Shown here in pieces: positions 56,701 to 64,000 of a DNA stretch of 64,000 nt. The translations under genes and the position numbers were made by a program. Each line of letters opens with the position of its first letter. Position 1 is the stretch's first letter. This DNA comes from Coneutiohabitans thermophilus (GTDB lineage: Bacteria > Zhuqueibacterota > Zhuqueibacteria > Zhuqueibacterales > Zhuqueibacteraceae). The stretch lies in the NCBI GenBank assembly GCA_034505235.1, contig JAPDQY010000003.1, positions 1 to 64,000 of the forward strand, read 5' to 3'. The notes beneath the pieces were generated by a model. The model was not told the origin of the DNA, searched no databases, and saw nothing but the letters and a program-made list of their open reading frames with translations.

Positions 56701-57051
56701 CTCCGCGCTGTCGGGGTGTCTGCCAAACTCCACCGCTGTCGCCAAACGATCTTCCCAATCCGGATTCATCTCCTCGAGACGCCGTGCCACTTGCATGATG
56801 GTGGGACGCCGGCGCAACGGCAGGATCAAATATTGCCACAACAAAATCAGCCAGGCCAGTGTGCCCGGCGCCATCACCAGCCACCACCAAATGGTGGCCT
56901 GGTGATAGAACGGCCGCAGCAGCAGGGCCAGCCCCGCCAACGCCAGCAATCCCAGCAATCCCAAACCGGCACCGCGCTGCCAGCGGCTGCGCCGCCAGGC
57001 TGCCAGACCGGCGGCCAGGCTGTCTTCGAGTTTGCGATATTGATCGTTCAT
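53713..57051 (-). CDS. DUF4175 family membrane protein with long coiled coil
   Basis: A 1112-residue protein. Two membrane helices near the start (about 33-55 and 63-82) are followed by RLEEMNPDWEDRLATAVEF, the DUF4175 hallmark. A beta-rich periplasmic region (about 130-500) comes next, then a very long Gln/Arg/Glu-rich coiled coil (about 600-950, with phrases such as REEQERLVEL-like RQERLVELNRQLSRE) and a C-terminal helical domain. DUF4175 genes are regular members of MoxR-VWA clusters; the function is not established. It lies 63 bp upstream of the VWA/GATase-like gene. The start is the ATG at 57051. Confidence 0.88.
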   Translation of the reverse strand: MNDQYRKLEDSLAAGLAAWRRSRWQRGAGLGLLGLLALAGLALLLRPFYHQATIWWWLVMAPGTLAWLILLWQYLILPLRRRPTIMQVARRLEEMNPDWEDRLATAVEFGRHPDSAENPLWDRLVEDAAAQAARVNFPAQLQLRFAAWWRALALATAGLAALLVLRLADLYQSQGLHYFDRSTGGGNVEGLQVEPGDARVPAGETVEVIVTTPEVEATGATIYLEQGREHWQPFAMNATTRLGTFNYHLYDVVDTLRYYVRVGEEISPIFTIVALAAPAVKGLRVTYFYPREIARPPKTEENGGDIYAPAGTEVQIEVTATQALAKAEWKLRGGHFAEMMRRSDTLATAGFTVTEEGSYLLRLTNHDGLSNKPVEYFIHVLPDEPPLITLLRPGRDLRPTMLEEVTLETLVREDFGLQQLTLIYTHNNQPGVRMDLLPQATRVQKPEATAVEYTASTVLYLEELGVQPGDFISYYYQARDARQVATSDLYFFEIRPFEEEFYRALSQAGGSAQPDGGLAISQKEIITATWKLLQRRELISAEEFNRGSTALAETQAGLQHSLERMTANAATRGQFTGENSTGKMTAYFSRAAEAMQQAVPLLHAGSLAEALVPEREAYRLLLQAEAELRRREIMQGAGSGSSFTQLQSREELAQLFKDELDKMQSQYETQQQQRQQEMRSGLTEAQQKVRELAQRQERLVELNRQLSRESPPPQERRRQLERLRREQEQINRELQNLSRQMRQFNSRSATGERQEARLCESLEQATRELQRSLDNLRRDDPAHAAAEGDRAVESLRQLQDRLAQQHTGSLREQLKALRDEFQQLAEQQGRLSAAVEDLQTQSSPAPSSLQGTQESLRAQSEQALERLRHLQESATDQPQSAGLARELRNVTNELEQRRLSERMAQAARALAQNELERALAEQNEARQALQRAEKALQRSLSQLAGNPEEQLDLALQETQRVRRNLEERLTESRASAEAALPPGQNPGRSASGERLPPEDMAQWQQQLWSDVRHLEEIGQFLRGDTALVDDYGRLLQNYRGVLRSFQSSDPQRLEEVERRLLEPMRRFEAELAGRLATLQLRERLLTIRDERVPPQYRRMVEEYFRKLAKGGQ

Positions 57052-57262
57052 CTTCAGACCGGCAAATCCCAAGCTGGTTCAGTGTAATCGCCAAATGTCT
57101 GCGGCCTCATCGCGCCTGCCTCTCGGGAGGCAGGCGGCGCTTTACTCGTGCACCGGCACTGTCCGTCTGCCCGCAAAAATTGCAACTGCGGCTGACCCGG
57201 GGTGCAATGCCCGCAGCGCGCCGAAACTCTGTGGATACTTGCCCCTTGCCCTCGCCCTCGTC

Positions 57263-59293
57263 TCAGCGCGGCGTGCGACTTGCCAGCCAGCCTTCGCACA
57301 GCAAAAGCGCAAGCACCGCCCACAAGGCCAGACGCCAGAGCCTTTGTTGCCGCTCGAGCTCGCGTGCTGAAGGTGCCGCCACACCGAAGACGCCGCTGAG
57401 CTGTGTCTCCTCCTGCGGTCGATTACAGCGCGCCAGCAGGTCTTCCGGCGGCAGCGCCAGCGGATCAGATTCGCGGCCATCGAGGTTGACGGCCCGCCAG
57501 ATGCGCTTGCCCTGCTGTTCAAAAAGATAATGCCCCGGTGCGGTGGTTTCCGTGAACACCGCAGGCGTGGCAAAGCTTTGCTCCTGCCGGCTGCCGTCGG
57601 GCAAAGTCACCGTAATGGTGGAGCCGGCGTCAAATTCGCCCTCGATCAAAATCGGCTGGCCGACCAGCGTCACCGCGTTTTGCGCTGCGGCACGGCGCAC
57701 GTAGGAGAGCCACTGGTGCAGCAACGGCACGAAGATGCCGCGCACCGGCAAGGTGCCGCCGCTCAAATCGAACGTCGAGGCCCACAGCAACACCCTGCCC
57801 CTGCCCACCGCCAGTTCGAGCAACGCCGGCAGGCCGTCTTCAAAACCAGCCAGCCGGCCGGCTTCTGCCCTGGGTTGAATGTGATAGCGCCTGCTCACCT
57901 GAATCGAGCTGGGATCACCGTTGGCGGGATCGCGAAAGATGCTGAACACCGGATGCGCAAAATCGATGTCGGTCAGGGCCACGGACGCCCGGGCATCAGC
58001 CACCGTGGCAAGAACGCGACCGGGCAGCACCGCTGCGAGCAACTGATTGAAAGTCTCGCCCGGCGGCCGGTTGCCCAGGGCGATAATCAAACCGCCGCCT
58101 TGTTCGACATAGGCGCGCAGCTTTTGCGCGGCGTCGGGGCTCATGCCCGTCACGCCGGCCAGCACCATGGCGGTAAAATCGCCGGTCAGCATCGCTGCGA
58201 CAGTATTGGGGGAACTGGTTGTGACCTTCCAATCCGAGCCGGGCAGTTCCAGGGCGGAACGCAAATAGCGCTCCGCCCCGCCTTCTCCCACCACCAGGAG
58301 CACACGGTTGCGCGGCGCGGCGGGCGGCACAACATAAAAACGATTATCCGCGGCAAACTCGTCCAGCGCCGCGCTGATCTCGAATACTCTTGCCCCCTCC
58401 TGCGTTTCCCCGAGCGCGAGGCCGGCAGCCGCAAAGTGAATGGTCTGCTCGGCACCGGGCGCGAGTATGACGCGCTGCACCGCCAGCGGCCGGCGGCCGG
58501 CCCCCGCCGGCAGCAGCCGCACCTCGATCTCCTGCTCCTGCTCCGCGAAATTGCGCACGCGGCAGGCGTAGACAACCCGGCCATCGCTGTCGAAACGCTC
58601 ACCCGCCAGCAGCGCGACGTTTGACCAGCGTGCCTCGAAAGCATGCGGGATCAGATGTGCCGCGCTGTGCAGGGTCAAATTACCGAGCGGCAGATTGCTG
58701 GCCTGCAAATCCGAAAACAAATGAAGCTGTCGCTGCCGGCCGGGTGCCTGTTGCAGCAAGTTGTCGGCGAATTGCACCGCTTCACGCAGGTTGCCCGCGG
58801 ATTGCCGCTGCTGCACGCGCGCCAGCGCTGCGAGCGCCTCGGCGGGCGTGACATTCTCCGCCAGCACCTCAACCGCCGCACCGGCAGCAATGAGGCTGAC
58901 CTGATCCCGGGGCCGGGCCTGGCGCAGCACGTCGCCGGCGGCGGCCACGGCTTCCGCCAGATGATGGCCGGCTGCCATGCTCGCGGAAATGTCAATCACC
59001 AACGCCAGACTGCGCGCTTCAGAGACGAGCATGCTTTGCCCCTGCGCGCCGGTGAGCAGAGGCCGGGCAAAGGCCAGCCCGAGCAGCGCCAATGCGAGTA
59101 TGCGCAGGGCGAGCAGAAGCATCTGCTTCAGTTTTTGGCGCCGCAACAAATGCGCGGGCGTGCGTTCGAGAAAACGCATGGCGGCAAAATGAACCGTCTC
59201 GGCGCGATTGCGATGAATCAAGTGTATGATCACCGGAATCGCGGCGGCGGCCAGGCCAAGCCAGAGATAAGGAAGGGTGAGAAAGCTGAGCAT
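57263..59293 (-). CDS. BatA-like membrane VWA protein
   Basis: A 676-residue protein. The N-terminal double-helix BatA domain has PYLWLGLAAAAIPVIIHLIH, then FLERTPAHLLRRQKLKQMLL and a second helix. A von Willebrand A domain follows (about 90-230) with MIDAS motif DISAS at residue 99. The middle and C-terminal part (about 340-600) contain a GATase-like segment (EQGGGLIIALGNRPPGETF) and beta strands; a final helix (LWRLALWAVLALLLCEGW) lies near the end. Proteins with this layout pair with MoxR and DUF58 in Bat-type operons, which assemble or protect envelope complexes. It lies 244 bp after the DUF58 gene. Confidence 0.9.
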   Translation of the reverse strand: MLSFLTLPYLWLGLAAAAIPVIIHLIHRNRAETVHFAAMRFLERTPAHLLRRQKLKQMLLLALRILALALLGLAFARPLLTGAQGQSMLVSEARSLALVIDISASMAAGHHLAEAVAAAGDVLRQARPRDQVSLIAAGAAVEVLAENVTPAEALAALARVQQRQSAGNLREAVQFADNLLQQAPGRQRQLHLFSDLQASNLPLGNLTLHSAAHLIPHAFEARWSNVALLAGERFDSDGRVVYACRVRNFAEQEQEIEVRLLPAGAGRRPLAVQRVILAPGAEQTIHFAAAGLALGETQEGARVFEISAALDEFAADNRFYVVPPAAPRNRVLLVVGEGGAERYLRSALELPGSDWKVTTSSPNTVAAMLTGDFTAMVLAGVTGMSPDAAQKLRAYVEQGGGLIIALGNRPPGETFNQLLAAVLPGRVLATVADARASVALTDIDFAHPVFSIFRDPANGDPSSIQVSRRYHIQPRAEAGRLAGFEDGLPALLELAVGRGRVLLWASTFDLSGGTLPVRGIFVPLLHQWLSYVRRAAAQNAVTLVGQPILIEGEFDAGSTITVTLPDGSRQEQSFATPAVFTETTAPGHYLFEQQGKRIWRAVNLDGRESDPLALPPEDLLARCNRPQEETQLSGVFGVAAPSARELERQQRLWRLALWAVLALLLCEGWLASRTPR

Positions 59294-59537
59294 GATCTCC
59301 TGCAGTCCGTCGAACCAGGTCGCAAACTTGTGCCCCGGGATGGCATCGCAGCGGCAACGGCCTTTGCCCTGTCATCCCGCCGCGCCGCGTTTGGCCACAG
59401 CGGGCCGGGGCGTTTCGCCCGCGCCGGCTTGCTCCCTGCCGCCGGGGAGGCACTTCCTCCCCGCGACACGGCGGGGTTGGCGGAAGCCCGCTGCTCCCGG
59501 ACTTTTGGTCCGCAACAGCGCGGCATGCATCGGCCGT

Positions 59538-60455
59538 TCACTTTTTTCCGCTGCGCGCCGCCAGATAGGCATGCAGCGCGAAATCCAGCGGCTGCGAGGT
59601 GTGCAGCAGGGTGTAATCAATGCGATTCAGGCCGCAAATGCGCTTCAGCTCGCTTTGATGTGCCTGCAGATTGCGCAGATACTGGTCGCGCAGCGTCTGC
59701 GGCATGCCGAGCAGCGCCGGTTCGTTTTCCCAGCCGACGAAACGCGTCAGGCGGTTGAAGTCGAAATGCAATTCAAAATCGTCCATGACCTGCAGGGCGA
59801 TGACGTCATGGCCGCGAAAGCGCAAATGTTCGAAGGCGCTGGCCAGCGGTGGCAGGTCGCAAAAGAAATCACTCACCACAATCACCATGCCCTTGCGTTT
59901 CATGCCCTCGGCCACCTGATGCAAGACGCGCAGGTTGCTGCCGCGGCCGCTGCCGGGCTGCAGGGTTTCCAGCTCGCACAACAAATTGAGCAGGTGGCCC
60001 GGCCGGAATTTCGCGGGAATCTGCAGGCGGACCTCGTCGTCAAAGGCCAGCAGGCCGAGCGCATCGCGCTGCTGAAAGATGAAGTACGCCAGCGCGGCGG
60101 TGAGATAACGCGCATAATCGAACTTGGACAGCCGCGCCGGCTGGCGCGGGCCGGCGGTGCCCGCCATGCTGCCGGAGAGATCCAGCAGGATGAGGCAGTG
60201 CAGATTGGTCTCGTCTTCATAGCGCTTGACGTAAAAGCGGTCGCTGCGGGCGAAGACTTTCCAATCGATGTGACGCGGATCATCTCCGGGCGTGTATTGC
60301 CGGTATTCGGCGAATTCGATGCTGAAGCCGGTGTAGGGGCTGCGATGCAGGCCGCTGAGAAAACCCTCCACCACCGTGCGCGCGCGCAGCTCCATGCCTT
60401 TCAGGCGCGACAGAATTTCAGGATCGATGAAGCGCAGGTTCGGACGCGGGGTCAT
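59538..60455 (-). CDS. DUF58 family protein (VWA-like, MoxR-associated)
   Basis: A 305-residue protein of the DUF58 family. Marks are LHRSPYTGFSIEFAEYRQY followed by PGDDPRHIDWKVFAR (about 38-70, the family signature), YEDETNLHCLILLDLSGSM (VWA-like strand with DLSGS), and a C-terminal part with VLHQVAEGMKRKGMVIVVSD and AFEHLRFRGHDVIALQVMD. It belongs with MoxR, VWA and DUF4159 proteins. The ATG at 60455 is preceded by a purine-rich GGAGAGAAAGG. An open frame runs further upstream but is not conserved. Confidence 0.92.
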   Translation of the reverse strand: MTPRPNLRFIDPEILSRLKGMELRARTVVEGFLSGLHRSPYTGFSIEFAEYRQYTPGDDPRHIDWKVFARSDRFYVKRYEDETNLHCLILLDLSGSMAGTAGPRQPARLSKFDYARYLTAALAYFIFQQRDALGLLAFDDEVRLQIPAKFRPGHLLNLLCELETLQPGSGRGSNLRVLHQVAEGMKRKGMVIVVSDFFCDLPPLASAFEHLRFRGHDVIALQVMDDFELHFDFNRLTRFVGWENEPALLGMPQTLRDQYLRNLQAHQSELKRICGLNRIDYTLLHTSQPLDFALHAYLAARSGKK

Positions 60456-60570
60456 CAACCTTTCTCTCCTGCAACACGACAGCACACCCCTCCTCTCTGC
60501 CAACCAAGCTCGCCAGATGCCGGCGCCGCGGCTTTTTTTTGGCGGTGAATATCGCGCAAACCTCCTGTCG

Positions 60571-60602
60571 GCCTGCCGGCTGCAAGCCTGCACTACGGTA
60601 CT
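60571..60602. repeat. REP-like repeat (family D)
   Basis: GCCTGCCGGCTGCAAGCCTG followed by CACTACGG resembles the other family D copies. It lies in the short gap between the DUF58 and lipoprotein genes. Confidence 0.45.
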
Positions 60603-60675
60603 GGCGGGGTAAACGCAGCAAAGTTGTTCCCGCAGTGAATCATGGCCGCGCGCTGGCCGGCATCGTTGCGGCGGA

Positions 60676-61323
60676 TTAAATCCGGCCGGCGGCCCTGGCC
60701 GGCGCCAGGAACTGCCGGTACAATCGTTCAAAATGCCGCCGGCTCACCAGGCGATAGTGGGGATGATGGTGCTGCTCATACGCTTTGCTGTGATGGCCGA
60801 TGATTTCCCCGCGCGCCAGTTTCTGCTGCAAGGCGGCTTTTTCTTCCGCGAAAGCCGGCAGCGCCGGCGCCACCGTGGCGATCACCGCCAGAATTTTCTC
60901 CCACTCTTTCTGCCACTCTGCCAGCGCCGGCGGTGCGGTGGCATTGGCGCTTTGCACGAACGCGGCCAGCAGCTCTTCCGCGGGCAAAATCCCATCCTTG
61001 ACCAGTTTGAGATTGATGCGCAGGTATTCGCCGTGCACACCCACCGGCTGCCACAACACGCTGTCGAACGCAGCGCTGGCATGCAGTTCCATTTCCAAAA
61101 AACGCCGGGCGGCAGCCGGATCGGGAATCAGGTGGCCGGGGCCGTAGGCGCCCTGAAAGAAAAATTTGTAGAGATCCGGCAGCGTGGCGGCGGGATGCAG
61201 CCGCAATTCTTCACGCACCGCCCGGGCAATCTGCGCCGTGTGGTTGGAAGCCGGTTGGCAGGCGGATACGATCAACCCAATTCCTGCCATGCTGCTGAGC
61301 AACAACGCATTCGAGTGCAACAT
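60676..61323 (-). CDS. Predicted lipoprotein, function unknown
   Basis: A 215-residue protein with a signal peptide and lipobox IGLIVSAC near residue 22. The mature part is helical, with DLYKFFFQGAYGPGHLIPD near 50 and YLRINLKLVKDGILPAEEL near 100, and ends in a basic segment with YRLVSRRHFERLYRQFL. Homologous proteins with a YGPGHL motif occur as hypothetical genes in Bacteroidetes-like bacteria; no function is known to me. It sits between the moxR-type and DUF58 genes, an unusual insertion in this operon. Confidence 0.72.
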   Translation of the reverse strand: MLHSNALLLSSMAGIGLIVSACQPASNHTAQIARAVREELRLHPAATLPDLYKFFFQGAYGPGHLIPDPAAARRFLEMELHASAAFDSVLWQPVGVHGEYLRINLKLVKDGILPAEELLAAFVQSANATAPPALAEWQKEWEKILAVIATVAPALPAFAEEKAALQQKLARGEIIGHHSKAYEQHHHPHYRLVSRRHFERLYRQFLAPARAAGRI

Positions 61324-61365
61324 GAGTCTCGGCCATCACGTGCCGGGGCGCAACCCGGTCCGCCG

Positions 61366-62391
<1,026 letters not shown>

Positions 62392-62411
62392 GTCGTGTCT
62401 TTGTCTTTCGT

Positions 62412-63167
62412 TCAATGGGTCATGGCATAGATGACGTAGTTGATGCCCAGGCGGTGCCCCACCAGCGAATACTGTCTGGGATATTTGGGGTCGGCCGAAT
62501 GTTCCCAACTGTCGCCGATGTCGACATTGAAATTCACCAGCACCATCAGACGATTGTTGTCGTCGAAAAAGCCCCAGCATTGCGGCTCGACGCCGTCATA
62601 CTCGTAGGTGGTGCCGCGCATGATGGGGGCCAGCCCGGGCACGGGGGGCGGTGCCTGGGTGAAGTCGAAATAGCAGTGAAACACGGGATGATCGGGCTGC
62701 AGGCGCACCGGCTGCCGGTCCGGGAAGACGCGGCGAAACTCGCTGAGAAAATTTTCCCACTGCGCCGAGCCGTGGAAATCGTCGATCATGAGGAAGCCGC
62801 CGCGCAGGCACCATTCCCGCAGCGAATCGGCTTCGGCGGGGGTGAGCTGCATGAAGCCGACCTCCAGAATGTAGGCAAACGAGCAATCGAAGAGCTGCGG
62901 GTCGGTGAGCGAAATCGCGATGGCCTGATCATTCACCGGCAGCCGCGTCACTTCTTCAAAGACGCTAAGGAAGTTCTCCTCGGCGGTGGGATAATCCACT
63001 TCCCAACTGTCCCACATTTGAAAACGCAGGCGAAAACCGTAGGAGAATTTGCCCGAGCTGTATTTCAGGCGGACGAAGGTGAAGGCGTCAGGCTGCAGCG
63101 TTTGTGCCGCAGCGGGCCCGTCCGGCAGCAGGCCGAGGAGCAACAGGCTGAGGGAGAGTTTCTTCAT
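62412..63167 (-). CDS. DUF4159 family exported protein (copy 2)
   Basis: A 251-residue exported protein of DUF4159. A signal peptide (LSLSLLLLGLLPDGPAAA) is followed by FTFVRLKYSSG, DYPTAEENFL, LREWCLRGGFLMIDDFHGS (family signature with a 'GGFL..DDF' motif) and HRLGINYVIYAMTH at the end. The domain resembles a flavodoxin- or GATase-like fold. It lies directly after a paralogue (63174-63911), and the two share the same end (GINY.IYAMTH). Role in the envelope operon unknown. Confidence 0.88.
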   Translation of the reverse strand: MKKLSLSLLLLGLLPDGPAAAQTLQPDAFTFVRLKYSSGKFSYGFRLRFQMWDSWEVDYPTAEENFLSVFEEVTRLPVNDQAIAISLTDPQLFDCSFAYILEVGFMQLTPAEADSLREWCLRGGFLMIDDFHGSAQWENFLSEFRRVFPDRQPVRLQPDHPVFHCYFDFTQAPPPVPGLAPIMRGTTYEYDGVEPQCWGFFDDNNRLMVLVNFNVDIGDSWEHSADPKYPRQYSLVGHRLGINYVIYAMTH

Positions 63168-63173
63168 ACACAA

Positions 63174-63911
63174 TCAATGCGTCATGGCATAAATCAGATA
63201 GTTGATGCCGAGTTTGAAGGCTTCGGTGGAAAACTCGGGGTCATACTGCGGCCATTCCCAGCCGTCGCCGATGTCATTGTTGTAGTTGATCAGGGCCATC
63301 ATGCGGCCCTGCTCGTCAAAAATCGCATAGAAGCGCGGTTGCAGACCGAAGTAGGGGGCATGCCGACCCACCTGCTGGAATTCGAAAAAGCAATGAAACA
63401 CCGGATGTTCGAGCGCCAGCTCCTGCGGCGGCTCGGGCACGACGCGCTCCATCTGGTGCACGAAGTTGTACCACTCATGCTCGTTGCGAAAATCATCGAC
63501 GAGCAGAAAGCCGCCGCGGCGCAGGTATTCGCGCAATTGTTGGACTTCCCCCTCCGCGGGGGTCCAATAGCCCGGCTCACACAGGTACAGCAGGGGCAAA
63601 TCGAAAATCGCCTGGTCTTGCAGGCGCACGACGCGGTTTTCGAAGGTCAGCGGCAGGGTGGTGAGCGTCTGCAGTGCGAGGTAAAGATTTTGCTCGGCGG
63701 TGGGATAGTCGTGGGCCCACAGCGGGCCGCGGCTGCCAAAGCCCAGGCCGAAACCGCGGCGGCCCGACTCCCACTCCACCCGTGTGAACGTGAAGGCCAT
63801 GGCATCGGGTAGTGACGTGCCATTGCCGCCGGCCGCGGCATGCGGGATTTGCGTCCAGCCGGACAGCGGCGCGAGGCCGAGCAGGAAAACGGCGAGGCAA
63901 AAATGCTGCAT
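63174..63911 (-). CDS. DUF4159 family exported protein (copy 1)
   Basis: A 245-residue protein with signal peptide (FCLAVFLLGLAPLSGW). It shows the DUF4159 marks FTFTRVEWESG, HDYPTAEQNLY, LREYLRRGGFLLVDDFRNE, LEHPVFHCFFEF and the end KLGINYLIYAMTH. Its paralogue follows 6 bp later. It is the first complete gene in this window of the MoxR-VWA operon; a partial gene precedes it at the right edge. Confidence 0.88.
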   Translation of the reverse strand: MQHFCLAVFLLGLAPLSGWTQIPHAAAGGNGTSLPDAMAFTFTRVEWESGRRGFGLGFGSRGPLWAHDYPTAEQNLYLALQTLTTLPLTFENRVVRLQDQAIFDLPLLYLCEPGYWTPAEGEVQQLREYLRRGGFLLVDDFRNEHEWYNFVHQMERVVPEPPQELALEHPVFHCFFEFQQVGRHAPYFGLQPRFYAIFDEQGRMMALINYNNDIGDGWEWPQYDPEFSTEAFKLGINYLIYAMTH

Positions 63912-63962
63912 AGAAGATTCACCACCGCTTGTTCATCACGGACAAATCAACGCCGGCCGGTT

Positions 63963-64000
63963 TCATTCCACCGCGCGCAGCAAAATCTCCTGGGCGCGCT
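63963..64000 (-). CDS. C-terminal end of a gene continuing beyond the window
   Basis: On the minus strand the last codons RAQEILLRAVE end in TGA at 63963-63965. The sequence looks like the final helix of a TPR-type protein, common at the head of these operons, but too little is visible to assign. Confidence 0.4.
   Translation of the reverse strand, partial: RAQEILLRAVE

Noticed and set aside
62415..63812. Long plus-strand frame opposite the DUF4159 genes
   Set aside because: Antisense shadow; the minus strand encodes two clear DUF4159 paralogues.

Overview
The window reads as chromosomal DNA (roughly 60% GC by eye) from a Gram-negative bacterium of the FCB group, most likely an uncultured lineage such as KSB1 or Calditrichota; that placement is inference. 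The signs are outer-membrane beta-barrel-like proteins with signal peptides, a giant secreted protein ending in a FlgD-like/type IX sorting-like domain, a MoxR-DUF58-VWA-DUF4175-DUF4159 operon, and many secreted TPR or Ig-like proteins. No rRNA or tRNA gene was seen.

Layout. 0.2-8.4 kb (minus): three secreted beta-sandwich proteins, one of 2225 residues. 9.1-13.5 kb: transketolase facing groES-groEL, with a perfect CIRCE operator. 13.5-14.5 kb: an AT-rich gap. 14.5-17.9 kb (plus): an aromatic amino acid operon (chorismate mutase, prephenate dehydratase, DAHP synthase, prephenate dehydrogenase) ending in a decayed aroA fragment. 18.3-32.1 kb (minus): BtpA-like protein, gltX, an MbfA-like ferritin/VIT1 protein, a SplB-like radical SAM protein, an RsbU/RsbW-like phosphatase and kinase pair, an outer-membrane protein, a FtsB-like/DUF502 pair, and a two-domain isoprenoid kinase-like fusion. 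33.1-36.3 kb (plus): mazG, a GNAT acetyltransferase and a broken OLD-family nuclease. 36.3-42.5 kb (minus): secreted proteins, two with exported zinc ribbons, a TPR protein and a radical SAM protein. 42.8-44.6 kb: a PAP2 phosphatase and an ExeA-like ATPase.

The highlight is 45.2-48.7 kb (plus): five genes that together make a compact ubiquitin-like conjugation system. They encode a RING-like zinc protein, an E1-like adenylating enzyme, a YukD-like ubiquitin-like protein with an internal Gly-Gly, an E2-like protein with a cysteine in the expected place, and a JAMM/JAB peptidase with a complete metal-binding motif. The expected logic is that the peptidase trims the ubiquitin-like tail to Gly-Gly, E1 activates it, E2 carries it, and the RING protein helps choose the target.

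48.9-64 kb (minus): a secreted GH130-like protein, then a long envelope operon (DUF4159 x2, MoxR ATPase, a lipoprotein, DUF58, two VWA membrane proteins, DUF4175 and a caspase-fold protein lacking its cysteine).

Intergenic gaps carry at least four families of degenerate dispersed repeats. Three loci (aroA fragment, OLD nuclease, an isolated sorting domain) look like decaying genes.
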